NCBI GenBank assembly: GCA_023014485.1
Contig: JAJOZX010009039.1
Span: 92,501-156,500 of the forward strand
Origin: Bathynomus jamesi
Lineage: Eukaryota; Arthropoda; Malacostraca; Isopoda; Cirolanidae
Length of the DNA stretch: 64,000 nucleotides
Reading direction: 5' to 3'
The notes below the pieces were generated by a model that had not been told where the DNA came from, did not search any database, and was given only the letters and a program-made list of their open reading frames with translations. The position numbers and the translations under genes were made by a program. This document shows, one piece after another, positions 22,570-35,384 of the stretch (position 1 is its first letter; every line of letters begins with the position of its first letter).

Positions 22570-22785
22570 TTAGTCTGATTAGTTTTGGCGCTCTGTTGTC
22601 TTCTCAGATGAACCAAGATTCCAGCAGTATGCTTCAAGGAGGACAGATCTAGATCTGGAGATCCTGTGGGGATGTGTTCAGTCCCAAATTAGTGCAACTC
22701 ACTGGGAAATTCGGTGGTTATACTGTTATGGTATGGGCAGGCATTTGCTACTCTGGTACTTTGGTGCCTTGCGTTCGTTAAGTGA
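22570..22785 (+). pseudogene. Tc1/mariner transposase fragment
   Basis: FWRSVVFSDEPRFQQYASRR reads from about 22585 and contains the first catalytic Asp in FSDE. In another frame near 22700 comes GKFGGYTVMVWAGICYSG, the VMVWAGI block typical of Tc1-like enzymes. Frameshifted and isolated, with no terminal repeats recognised. Confidence 0.7.
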
Positions 22786-22991
22786 CGTCTTAATTCACAA
22801 AATTACATACCCTTCTTAGATAAGAACCTCCTCCCTTTGTTTCAGAATGGAAACTTCACCTGCAAGACAAGTAAACAAACTGAACTAGAAACGAATAGAA
22901 TCAGTGCATATTGGCAGATAGAGCAGATGTGTTAAAAATAGAATAATGAAGGTATATTTAAAAACTGACTGACTCCAAAATAACTTTTTTC

Positions 22992-23203
22992 AGATCACCT
23001 GATTAAATCAGGGCCCCAAACCTTCTCTAGTTAGCCTTATAAGGCTAACTAATGAAAATATCACGACCTAACCTAACCAATCGTTAGGTCAACTGTACGG
23101 CGTACGCCCTTGACGATTGGTTAGGTGAGGTCGTGATATTTTCGTTAGTTAGCCTTATAAAGCTAACTAAAGAAGGCTGGGAGCCCTGATCTTCAGGTGA
23201 TCC
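22992..23203. mobile_element. Palindromic GGATCACC MITE, copy 2
   Basis: 212 bp flanked by the 8-bp direct repeat CTTTTTTC (22984-22991 and 23204-23211). Arms as in copy 1. The left terminal base is changed to A. Confidence 0.85.
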
Positions 23204-23211
23204 CTTTTTTC

Positions 23212-23647
23212 TCCTTACATTGTATGTGGTAGATTATGTACGCTTCATTCTTCATTCGCACGAGTAATAACGCGATTTAACTGGGTAAGAAATTTAAATT
23301 CTCTTTTAGCATTGCTCAGTAAAGACGCTGATCATTTCCAGGAAACGATGGGTGACATAAGTGATTTCTGCATACTAAGTGTGTTTATGTTCTTTCTTTA
23401 TCCATTCAGAACTAAAACTTTTAGGCAAAAAAATAATTCGGAGTGTTGAAAAAACGTTTTAGTCATGACTATACTATCTACAGTATGTCCTCTTCTGAAA
23501 CGCTTTATCGCTTTGTGTCACGCTTTTAAGAACGTACGTAGATTGAACAGGTTTAAGAGTGTACTTCTAATGCATATATTCAAAAGTTTCGTGTCATATG
23601 GTGGGAGATAATCGTTAAAAAAAAAAATATATATACACACACTGTAC

Positions 23648-23689
<42 letters not shown>

Positions 23690-24007
23690 TCGGTGTTATG
23701 CATGCCCTAAAACGAGGTCATTTTTGAATGTTGGGTTGAGGTATTTAAACTTAAATGAATGAGTGCCTCTTTCGCTTTGTTTCAGTTTCCCAAACCTTGA
23801 TGCGTCGCTGATGGCATCGGGTGGCACATGCGCACCTGTACTTTATCTTTAATAATTTTTAATACTACTTCTTTAAACTTCTTAGTATTCTGGGAGGCAG
23901 GTAGAAGTTCTCGTCAGGTAATAATGCATATGTCTCGATGCCCTTCCTACAAAAGGTACTCATTTTTTCCTATCGTTTCACAAACTTCTGAAGCGCTTGC
24001 GCAAATA

Positions 24008-24051
<44 letters not shown>

Positions 24052-24175
24052 TAATATAATTTACCGTTCGATTTACATATGTTGAGGGCACATATTAGGT
24101 GCAAGGTGCAACAAAAATTAAATGTGTGTATATATATATATATTAAATGTAAAAGAACGACACTTGTGTAGAAGA
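23212..24175. other. Anonymous DNA with (TA)n and (TAA)n tracts
   Basis: (TA)n at about 23655-23687; (TAA)n at about 24006-24050. No gene recognised. Confidence 0.6.
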
Positions 24176-24177
24176 GC

Positions 24178-24370
24178 GTTCCGCACAAGATGAGGAGGGA
24201 GAACAAGCAAATGAAAAATGAGGTACCTCCCAGGAATCGAACCCGGGATCATCCAATTGCCGGTCTGATGATCCCGGGTTCGATTCCTGGGAGGTACCTC
24301 ATTTTTCATTTGCTTGTTCTCCCTCCTCATCTTGCGCGGAACGCTCTTCTACACATGCGTCGTTATTTAC
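24178..24370. mobile_element. Palindromic tRNA-derived SINE fragment (family 2)
   Basis: Inverted duplication of a SINE with a B-box-like GGTTCGATTCC (24278-24290 on plus; its complement near 24235) followed by the tail CATTTGCTTGTTCTCCCTCC and GCGGAACGCTCTTCTACACA. The related family copy is at 41055-41545. The A-box half of the tRNA-like head is missing. Confidence 0.7.
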
Positions 24371-25600
24371 ATTAATTATACTGTGTGTTGTTTGCAGTTA
24401 AAATGTATATATATATGTATGTATGTATATTAGAAATCAGTTAAAATTACACGTTCTTATTTGCTGGGTTATAAGAAACCAGATATTAAATACTTATGGA
24501 TAATACTTATGAAAAATTATTATCTAGAACACTAGTTACAAATATTTATAAAAAAAATAATATCTTAAATATTTTGGGCCCTCCCATTATCTTGGTTGGG
24601 GCCCTACGCCATGACATACTTGGCGTAATGGGTAATCCGGCCCTGTATTCAACTATAATCATGCAAAAGCATAATTATCACTCGATCACTCTTCTCGAAG
24701 TACGCATTTTTTCACCAGATAAATATGTAGCTTTTTTTCGAGGTTTTGAAATCACCATTCGCCGGTTCATATCCGTTGTCGGGACGCGTAATAAAGTCTA
24801 TTTAAGCTTAGTAATTTTTGTATTGTTATTTTATTACTTGAAAGCCTTTTTATAATATAGAATTTGTACTGTATTTAAGTAGAATGTAATTATTTACAAA
24901 CGTTCTTTCATTGTTCTTTCTTGAAGGTTACGTAAAGAAATGATCATGCACGACCTATTATCATCCACATTAGTTCTTTGTAGCTTATCATAACTCGCTT
25001 TTCTTCCGTGTTTTCTAGCGTGTTATTATTTTTTTGTTATGAGCATTTGTCTCTGGTCTCACATTGTCTGTTTTATTCCAACAAAATCTCTTAGGAATTT
25101 TCTTTGTACGCGATTTTTGTGGCATTTTGGCAAGGACATGTTTTGGACTCCTAATTAGTTTATTTAAGAATAAAGTATTCCAAATATTTTTAGCATTAAA
25201 TGTATATAAAAAAAAACTCAGCTATGAAATATAAGTTCAAAGTAATATTTTGTTTATTAACTAGAAGTGCTTTTAAACCCCTCAATTAATTATTAAGGTT
25301 AAATAATTTGATTTACAAAATCTGAAACGTTCAAAAACATTATAATATCAGACAGTCTCTAAAGTGTTCTTTGGAAATTTTAAGAAAGTGCGTAAGATAT
25401 ATGAATTCTCCATCCGTTGTAGAGGACTTACTCCAGACATCAGTAGGACAATAGACAAAGAACCCTCAAGATAGGAGATCTTCCTAGGACACTCATTCTA
25501 ATTTATATAGACTAGTTTATATTCTAGTATTGTGTAACCTTATTCTTTATTTTATCATTATGCTTCTATTCTCATTCGTTATTTGTACACTTGTGTCCAA
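24371..25600. other. Anonymous AT-rich DNA
   Basis: An open frame at 24496-24855 has no recognisable similarity or composition to support it. No repeats identified. Confidence 0.5.
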
Positions 25601-25608
25601 ATTACTGG

Positions 25609-25843
25609 GTCTTTTCGGTTTGGCGGACTGCTACAGATTTTTACGAAACTTAGCAAATCAATTTTTTACAAATTTTATCCTAAGGAAATGTAAGCTAGGT
25701 TAGGTCAAGTAGGTTAGGTTAGGTTAAGCTTAGTTAAGTTACGTTAAGAATTAGACATTTCCTTAGAATAAAACTTGTAAATAATTGATTCTCTAAGATT
25801 CATAAAAATCTGTAGCAGTCTGCCAAACCAAAAAAAAAAAATC
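25609..25843. mobile_element. Inverted-repeat element related to the 26403 element
   Basis: Arms GGTCTTTTCGGTTTGGCGGA and its complement enclose GGTTAGG-rich sequence (25695-25730). Terminal words resemble those of 26403-27003. I see no convincing target duplication. Confidence 0.55.
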
Positions 25844-25849
25844 CAATTT

Positions 25850-26390
25850 ATTTTTTCATACCAACTAAAATAAATAACTATTACTAATATAATAGTAATA
25901 CATTTAGTATAAATTAAAAAGTAAACAAACTATTCTCTCATGTAGCTTTAAATGGAGACTTTTCCGTCCAAACTGAAAATCTTTTGTCCAAATTTACATT
26001 TTTATAAGAATTAACTGAATTTATATTTCAGCCTACAAAATAATAGCAGGTGTGTTCCGTGCTGGAAAGTTTTTGTTTTATACTAAACTCCTTTGAGATT
26101 ACACGCGAATGTGTTGTTTCAGTGATTAATTCTCTATATGCTACATATATAAAAGTATTAAGATTATAATTATTATATATATATATATATACTGTATATA
26201 TATATATATTCGTATATAATATACAGTGAATAGAAAATTTTTATTTTTAAAACTACTGATTAATAATATTTACATTACTTTTTGGCCAAAAAGAATTAAA
26301 TTTTAAAAGAATATTAATTAAACTTTAATATTAAGCTTTTTTTTTAATTTTGCATTATTTTGCACAGTCTGTTTCTGCAATTAAACATAT
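25850..26390. other. Anonymous AT-rich DNA
   Basis: Short (TA)n at about 26175-26207. No gene recognised. Confidence 0.6.
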
Positions 26391-26402
26391 ATAGACTTCT
26401 GC

Positions 26403-27003
26403 GGATCTTTTCAGTTTGACAGCCTGTAATATTTTTTAACATTACTTGTTTTTTATTGTACAATTTTAATGGAGGATTTCAAGAATAACATTTATGTTTT
26501 AGAGAAACAAATAGCGAGGCAGTTATACGCAATTTAACAAATTTAAAATATATATTTTTAAACAGTATTGGGATCTTTTTGGTTTGACGGCCGGCGGAAA
26601 AAAACGAGTCATGGCTACGGGACCGTCAAATTCTAGACTCTACCAATGGTTAGGTTAACTAAATGCCCAGTTAGGTTAACAAAATGCCCGGTTAGGTCAA
26701 CTGTACGCCCTTGACGATTGATTAGGTTAAGTCATGATATTTTTAGTTAGTTTACTGTCAAAACAAACGAAAATATCATGACTTAACCTAACCAATCGTC
26801 ATGAGCGTACAGTTGACCTTAAAACTTTCAGGGATTTTGGAATCTTAAAGCGTAGATGATATTTTCTAAACTAAAATGTATAACTGCCTCACTATTTGTT
26901 TCTCTAAAACATGAATGTTATTTTTGAAATCCTCGATTAAAATTGGACAATAAAAAACAAGTAATGTTAAAAAATATTACAGGCAGTCAACCCGAAAAGA
27001 TCC
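26403..27003. mobile_element. Fold-back MITE with 8-bp target duplication
   Basis: 601 bp, ends GGATCTTTTCAGTTTGACAG and the near-complement at 26985-27003. Arms are about 160 bp. Flanks are ACTTCTGC (26395-26402) and ACTTCCGC (27004-27011), a 7/8 match. The loop holds a separate inverted pair (26697-26818) resembling the core of the GGATCACC MITE (CGATTGATTAGGTTAAGTC). Non-coding. Confidence 0.7.
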
Positions 27004-27029
27004 ACTTCCGCTACTTCTTCATTTTCAGA

Positions 27030-27071
27030 CAACATATTTACTACTACTAATAATAATAATAATAATAATTA

Positions 27072-27105
<34 letters not shown>

Positions 27106-27110
27106 AAAAC
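27030..27110. repeat. (TAA)n/(ATT)n microsatellite
   Basis: TAA run switching to ATT, forming a small hairpin. Confidence 0.85.
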
Positions 27111-27335
27111 CATCACTTTTGGTCATTATAACAAAAATTATATTGAACTGTTTACTTTTACAAATCAGAAGCATTTCAGATATAACTCGCTCTTTTTCAT
27201 AGACAAGTTTTTTGTTATCAGTACCCCTAAAGGGAGGGTTGTGTAATTTAATATGACTGAAATTGTTTGTCATGACCACAACAGGTTTGTAGGAAACTTT
27301 TACGATATAAAAAAATATAGTTTCTTTATAATTAA

Positions 27336-27424
27336 CACTTTACTGCCCAAAAAGGACAAATTTCTAACCTTTCAAATACACCATCCATAACTTAACCCTC
27401 ACAAAATATTTGGCCAGTAAAGGG
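27336..27424. mobile_element. piggyBac-type mini-MITE, copy 3
   Basis: 89 bp flanked by TTAA on both sides (27332-27335 and 27425-27428). Inverted ends CACTTTACTGCCCAAA and, from the right, CCCTTTACTGGCCAAA. Confidence 0.75.
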
Positions 27425-27429
27425 TTAAC

Positions 27430-27855
27430 TCCATAATATGAACACTGTGTAAGTTTTTAAATATACTCGTATGTGTACGCTATTAGTAATCGATAAATAT
27501 TTATAAAGTAGATACACTCTATGGACCGGAACGCGAAGACGTTATGTGTTGTTCCCACGGGGTGTTGAAATATGCACCAGGTTGAGTTAACTTTTATCTT
27601 GTCGTTGCATAGTTCAAGAGGTTCGGGGTTTAAATTCTAAATTCTGCTGCGGTTAATTTTACATTATACAAAATCACTCGTGTTCGTGTTCATGAGTGAT
27701 ATATATATATATATATATAAAATCCATTCTAGATATTAACTTGAGTCTTGGCCTGTAGAAACTAGACAGCATTATCTCAGAAGAGATTAAAAACAGATTA
27801 ATATTTTAGGACGCGAAGGAATGCGGGACGCGGTCATAAAAATACTCTCCCCAAA
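27430..27855. other. Anonymous DNA
   Basis: A short (TA)n tract at about 27700-27718. No gene recognised. Confidence 0.55.
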
Positions 27856-27879
27856 TTAAATCCTTTTGGCGACGAACCT

Positions 27880-27990
27880 TCATGTAGATTTTTTTGCTTT
27901 GTTCGGGTTTTATTTCTTCCTTGAGGTTTTTTTAAGGGACGAAAGCGCTCGGAACTTTTAATAAAGTTCAACGGAAACCTCTGAACTGTT
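27880..27990 (+). repeat. Possible decayed PLE-type terminus (family epsilon)
   Basis: GACGAAAGCGCTCGGAAC resembles the family alpha 3' core (GAAA, GCGC, TC), and TTCC upstream can pair with GGAA. The CUGANGA box is not intact (TTGAGGT). Followed by (CA)n and (TA)n. Confidence 0.35.
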
Positions 27991-27996
27991 CCCCCC

Positions 27997-28004
<8 letters not shown>

Positions 28005-28054
<50 letters not shown>
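28005..28054. repeat. (CA)n(TA)n microsatellite
   Basis: Simple repeat directly at the 5' edge of LINE-B copy 1. Confidence 0.9.
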
Positions 28055-30036
<1,982 letters not shown>

Positions 30037-30045
30037 TATATATAT

Positions 30046-30110
<65 letters not shown>

Positions 30111-30143
30111 TATTATATATAATATATATATATATATATATAA
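30037..30143. repeat. (TA)n microsatellite, imperfect
   Basis: TA tract with several single-base slips. Confidence 0.9.
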
Positions 30144-30288
30144 TACGGGTAATGAAGTGAAATGCGTAACACAGTGGAGAAGTGGAAGTTTCGTTCCTAC
30201 GTCGTTGGGCAGCGTTCAGAACATGTCTTAGCCCTACCCTTCCAGGAACCTCCTCACCCACTCTCCAAAAACAAAAAAAACAAAATCC

Positions 30289-30492
30289 GGATCACCTGAA
30301 GATCCGTCACCCCAGCCTTTTTTAGTTAGCTTTATAAGGCTAACTGACGAAACTATCACGACCTAACCTAACCAATCGTCAAGGGCGTACAGTTAACCTA
30401 ACGATTGGTTAGGTTAGGTCGTGATATTTTCGTTAGTTAGCCTTATAGTAAAGCTAACTAAAAAGGCTCGGGTGACGGATCTTCAAGTGATC
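30289..30492. mobile_element. Palindromic GGATCACC MITE, copy 3
   Basis: About 204 bp flanked by the 8-bp repeat CAAAATCC (30281-30288 and 30493-30500). Same arms as the other copies. Confidence 0.85.
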
Positions 30493-30599
30493 CAAAATCC
30501 TTTCAAGTGTAGCTTACGAGCGAAACTCGAAATTTGAATTTTCGGAAATGCACTAGTTAACCCCTCAGTAATTTTTATTATTATCAAATTATGGTTAGT

Positions 30600-30611
30600 A
30601 TAATATATATA

Positions 30612-30646
<35 letters not shown>

Positions 30647-30774
30647 CGAAAGGAAGGTAGTAAAGATATCAAAGCTCCTGGCTTGGTTTAATATCTGGCA
30701 TTAATGTTAAATTGGCAGTGAGCGTAATTTATTGACATTTCACTTACAAATAATACGTTTTGTTTGAAAATAAT

Positions 30775-30860
<86 letters not shown>
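30600..30860. repeat. (TA)n tracts around short unique DNA
   Basis: TA runs at about 30601-30645 and 30773-30860. The second abuts the left terminus of the Tc1 element at 30861. Confidence 0.85.
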
Positions 30861-30861
<1 letters not shown>

Positions 30862-31170
30862 TGCGTTCCAAATTATTAAGCAGATTACATTTTCTCCAAT
30901 GTTTTCAAAAGTTTTTCCCCGATTTCAATGAAATTTGTAGCAAATAAACACTATAAATAGGAGCATTGATGGTATTCATTTCGATAAAATATTTTGATAA
31001 TTAAAATAATTTTCTCATTTTATTGAAAAATATGTAAAATATTGTGTTCCGAATTATTAAGCAAGTATTCTATTTACGGATCTAAATGGTGAAAATGGGT
31101 AAGAAGAAGGATTTAACATTAACTGAGAAAAGAAAAACAGTCAAGTTACTCGCTGAGTAACATTTGCTCT

Positions 31171-31614
31171 TCATTCATCGGTTAACAATACAGTATTAAA
31201 ATCTGTTTTCACGTACTGACTCGCCCATTCACACGCTGCTTCTTGTACCTGGGTGTTTAATGGTGACTGAATCGTAGGTTTACACGTCTTGCCAATTGTT
31301 TGGAGGATTCCACATCGAGATGTTCTTGATACATTATGTATGCCAGCCTGCTCAAAAACCTCTTTACTTGAGGGCAATGGATGCTTTGCAATTTGCGCTT
31401 GATTACAGATATCTGCCGCCTTGTCACTTTTCTTATAGCTCTTTTATCACTTCGCTGCCTCAGCTTGGTACCCTCCGCTACAAACTTGTTTACAGTTCGA
31501 TAAGCTCTGCCAAACTGCCTCGCAATTTCAATAGATTTTATATTTTCACGAATAACTTGACTATTTTTCTTTTCTCAGTTAGTGTTAAATCCTTTCTTCT
31601 TACCCATTTTCACC
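31171..31614 (-). pseudogene. Tc1-like transposase remnant, N-terminal half
   Basis: Reading from the ATG at about 31608-31614 (MGKKKG start, also present inverted at 31096), an HTH-type region follows with frameshifts (IARQFGRAYRTVNKF, then RRQISVIKRK). 31171-31377 encodes SRTSRCGILQTIGKTCK and QYVKTDFNTVLLTDE, the latter with the first catalytic Asp. The gene then stops at the inverted-duplication junction, so the remaining catalytic residues are absent. Confidence 0.7.
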
Positions 31615-31748
31615 ATTTAGATCTGTAAATAGAATACTTGCTTAATAATTTGGAACATCATATTTTACATATTTTTCAATAAAAAGAGATAATTATTTTA
31701 ATTATCAAAATATTTTATCGAAATGAATACCATCAGTGCTGCTATATA

Positions 31749-32407
31749 CAGGGTGTTTCTAAAGTAACCATCTATTTTGGTGAAATAGGGGAATTTTAAA
31801 CAATTGTTATATTGGCATAATGGTATGTGCATTGTTATACAAAATTCATGTATTTATAATATTTCATTGCTTTACACGATTTTTTGTTTAATTATTTTAT
31901 TTTATTTTTCAGACCCATATCTTGATGATGAATGTGCAAGAACGGGTATGTAGTAACATAAGTGCAATGAAATTAGAGAAAAGTTTGAGAGAAGGTTTCG
32001 TAAAACAGGCCCTAGAGACCAGGCTATTCGCGAATTAGTAACCAAATTTATGAGGACTGGATCTGTGCATGACGAGCGTAGATCTGGACGGCCAAGAAGA
32101 TCTCACGAAAGAATCGAATCTGTTCAAGAAGCATTCGAAGAGGATCCACAATTATCGATTCGGAGGGCATCCCACAGATTAGAAAATTCCACAAAACACG
32201 GTTTACAGAATTCTACATTATGATTTAAAGAAAAAGCCATACCACATTCAAGTGTTCCACAACTTACAAGAAGAAGATTATCCACGAAGAGCAAACAATG
32301 TGTGCCGAGCTACAAATAGATATATATATATTTCATGTTTTAAAGGTGTTTTTTTTTATAATTCATATTATTTCGCAAAATAGATGGTTTACTTTAGAAA
32401 CACCCTG
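31749..32407 (+). mobile_element. Mariner-type non-autonomous element with transposase N-terminus
   Basis: 659 bp with ends CAGGGTGTTTCTAAAGTAAC and the complement at 32388-32407, flanked by TA on both sides. It encodes a winged-helix-like N-terminus (IRELVTKFMRTGSVHDERRS, then GRPRRSHERIESVQEAFEED) and then breaks; the DDE domain is deleted. Confidence 0.8.
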
Positions 32408-32500
32408 TATAGTAATTATTGCTATAAATTTCACTGAAATCGGTGAAAAACTTTGAAAACATGGGAGAAATGCAATCTGCTTAATTAATTTGGAACGTAG

Positions 32501-32526
32501 TGTGTGTATAATATATATTATATATA

Positions 32527-32559
<33 letters not shown>

Positions 32560-32740
32560 ATAAAATTTGTAGTTTGTTTCCTGAGTTGTTCCAATGTTTT
32601 GTCCAAGATACATTAAAACTTAAGTTGTAACAATACGGTTGTTTGCCTGTCCTGTGCTTAAGCATAATTAAGTTCAGCATGTAACATCATTTTAAAGTTA
32701 TTTCCCAGTTCTCAGACGTGTATATATAATATATAATATA
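32501..32740. other. Short (TA)n tracts and anonymous DNA
   Basis: (TA)n at about 32506-32562. Nothing else recognised. Confidence 0.6.
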
Positions 32741-32742
32741 TA

Positions 32743-32958
32743 CACGGTGAACCAAAAGTAGGTGGACAGTTGTTGAATACGGTTTGTGTTATTATATTAT
32801 AACTATGTGTTCATTAACTATGGTGTTTGTGTTTTATTATTTTAAATATTATAACTAAATTTATTTAAATTTATTTTGATTATAGTATACAAAAAAATTA
32901 AATATGTATTCTCAAAAAAACGTTATCATTTACTGGTCCACCTACATTTGGTTCACCC
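32743..32958. mobile_element. MITE family P, copy 1
   Basis: About 216 bp with inverted ends CACGGTGAACCAAAAGTAGG and CCTACATTTGGTTCACC, flanked by TA. A second copy is at 39747-39968. No coding capacity. The TA target suggests Tc1/mariner mobilisation. Confidence 0.8.
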
Positions 32959-33231
32959 TATATATATATATATATATACAGTCAGTAATCCATTTTACCC
33001 CAAAAAATTAAAGAAAAGCCTTTCTTTGATTTATTCCTCGAAGAGGTGCAGAAATGCCTATTTTTTCTTCTTTTTTTTCTTTTTCGAGGTTACAGTTATC
33101 TTCGCAAAATCCTAAATAACGTAACTGGCTTTGAATGCTAAATTTTATCACGCCATTTTTTACTACCTGGTAAGCATTATTATTATGATTATTATTACTA
33201 ACCCTGGTTTAGTTAACCTTAGTTCGAATTG

Positions 33232-33507
33232 TTCATTCTTGCGAAGGTGAAGAAGTTTGTCACTCCACCTTAGACCTACAGTTTAACGTAGACTCCGAAC
33301 CACGCTCCACCACCATCCCAGCGTCTTAACCACTATGCTACCCAGGGTACCCATTTATCTACCAACCAATTTTTATTTTTATTGTATGCGAAGATAAACA
33401 GCTAGGTTTTGCCGCGCGCTACCTGCCGTTACCGGGTCTCGATCCTGGGCTAGATGGATTCGTAGTCCAGCGACGCTAACCCACTATACCCTACCGAGGC
33501 GCATTAT
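33232..33507 (-). mobile_element. Dimeric tRNA-derived SINE, copy 1
   Basis: On the minus strand a tRNA-like head (GCCTCGGTAGGGTATAGTGG, then GGATCGAGACCCGG as a B box) is followed by a linker and a second tRNA-like unit (CCTGGGTAGCATAGTGGTTA, then GTGGTTCGGAGTCTACG) and a conserved body (CTACAGTTT-type). The same order occurs at 40398-40912. Confidence 0.75.
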
Positions 33508-33509
33508 TT

Positions 33510-33831
33510 TAATTATCACCATTATTAGACCCATCCAAGCACTTAAAACAGTGAAAAAAAATTAAAATTCTACAAGAAAAAGTGAATTATTATATAAAGA
33601 CAATTGAAAAAACGTACCATAATTTAAAGTCAAATTATAATTCCAGAACTGTATTGGAACGCAGTTGAGCAACTTAAAATAAAATCACTTCGAGAGAAAA
33701 GTGTCCAATTGGTAATTTATGGTTTTTTCCTGAAACATAATAAATTTTACGACATGAATTATCTATCCTCTGGTCGATAATCACTTCAGCATTTCTTAAT
33801 TTTAGTTATGCATTTAAACGAATATTATAGC

Positions 33832-33867
<36 letters not shown>

Positions 33868-33995
33868 CAGTATATATATATATATATTTATATCACTGTG
33901 TATATGTGCCTCCACAAGCACACAAAAAACGTAAGTATATAATTAAAAGTATATATATATATATATATATATAATATAATATATATATATATATA
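33510..33995. other. Anonymous DNA with (TG)n and (TA)n tracts
   Basis: (TG)n at about 33834-33861, then TA-rich sequence to 33997. No gene. Confidence 0.6.
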
Positions 33996-33997
33996 TA

Positions 33998-34440
33998 TAT
34001 GATACACACAGACAGTGCATGGAACAAGGAACTCTTCTGGGATAATTAAATCCACTATAGTCCGAATAAGTAGTGGTAAATGACAAATACCATAGTTTTT
34101 CTTTTTCATGATGCTAGCCCGACGTGGGCAACGGGTCACTCGCAAAGAGGTCCCATAAATATAGCTTCCCTCACCAGCTATCTGCAAAGCAGACAGGATC
34201 CAGCTTTGGGACATGGATCTAGGGTTTAAAGCAGCCTAGCCCTGCTACATTTAGAACCTCAATATAAGCAAAAGACTCGCTGCCTTCACGTCAGATTGAA
34301 TACATCATAGAAAAAGGGGTAACTATTATATTTTTAGCCAAAAACCAAAACTTAAACCTCAACTGGCAGAATTGAGCGTCCACTTTTCAAGGCACATAAC
34401 ATGTCCGTTTCAAGATGGGAATGAACTCAGAATGGTCCCC
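33998..34440 (-). repeat. Inverted-repeat family A, copy 2
   Basis: Reverse complement of 1-457 with small differences. It starts right after (TA)n and contains an extra stretch, GAATACATCATAGAAAAAGG, around 34297-34316. Confidence 0.8.
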
Positions 34441-35109
34441 TGAGTTTTTTATGATACACACAGACAGTGCATGGAACAAGGAAACTCTTCTGGGATAATT
34501 AAATCCACTATAGTCCGAATAAGTAATGGTAAATTTCAAATACCATAGTTTTTCTTTTTCATGATGCTAGCCCGACGTGGGCAACGGGTCACTCGCAAAG
34601 AGGTCCCATAAATATAGTTTCCCTCACCAGCTATCTGCAAAGCAGACAGGATCCAGCTTTGGGACATGGATCTAGGGTTTATGTGCCTTGAAAAGTGGAT
34701 GCTCAATTCTGCCAGTTGAGGTTAAGTTTTGGTTTTTTGGCTAAAAATATAATAGTTACCCCTTTTTCTTTGATGTATTCAATCTGACGTGAAGGCAGCG
34801 AGTCTTTTGCTTATATTGAGGTTCTAAATGTAGCAGGGCTAGGCTGCTTTAAACCCTAGATCCATGTCCCAAAGCTGGATCCTGTCTCTTTGCAGATAGG
34901 TGGTGAGGGAAGCTATATTTATGGGACCTCTTTGCGAGTGACCCGTTGCCCACGTCGGGCTAGCATTATGAAAAAGAAAAACTATGGTATTTGTCATTTA
35001 CCATTACTTATTCGGACTATAGTGGATTTAATTATCCCAGAAGAGTTCCTTGTTCCATGCATGGTCTGTGTGTATCATAAAAAACTCAGGGGACCATTCT
35101 GAGTTCATT

Positions 35110-35112
<3 letters not shown>
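34441..35112. repeat. Inverted-repeat family A, copy 3 (full palindrome)
   Basis: A minus-oriented segment (34451-34680) joins at about 34680 to a plus-oriented segment running to 35112. Outer ends are GATACACACAGACAGTGCAT and its complement. Directly adjoins copy 2 and is followed by (TA)n. Confidence 0.8.

Positions 35113-35148
<36 letters not shown>
35113..35148. repeat. (TA)n microsatellite
   Basis: Pure TA between family A copy 3 and the hAT-like shell. Confidence 0.9.
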
Positions 35149-35151
<3 letters not shown>

Positions 35152-35384
35152 TGTTACAACAGTTAGTTTTTTAATTAATTACAGTTACTAGTTACTGTTT
35201 TAAAAAATAACTAATTAGTAGTTAATTCAAAATTTACTTTCAACATTTTCACTGGTTTTTAAGGAGTACATAATCCTGATTTAAGTACTTTCCCTGACAA
35301 GTGATACTTACCAAGATTGTTTACTCGTTCCAAATTGATTGTGATCTAACGAATAAGCAACCAAATCATTAGATAGTAGATTGT

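Larger units (their letters stand above)
30861..32500 (-). mobile_element. Fold-back Tc1-like element, interrupted by a mariner
   Basis: Ends CTGCGTTCCAAATTATTAAG and, at 32480-32500, the near-complement. The left arm (30861-31150) is an inverted duplicate of the right, 5' arm (from about 31540), including the start of the transposase gene in both. A second element (31749-32407) is inserted in the right arm. (TA)n lies outside both ends. Confidence 0.8.

Noticed and set aside
24496..24855. 119-codon open frame as a host gene
   Set aside because: No recognisable domain, AT-rich composition like the surroundings, no supporting splice or repeat context.
27880..27990. Active hammerhead in family epsilon
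   Set aside because: The CUGANGA box is not preserved; kept only as a possible decayed PLE terminus.
34890..35102. Conserved peptide in family A copies
   Set aside because: The frame is an incidental property of a non-coding repeat and is broken in other copies.
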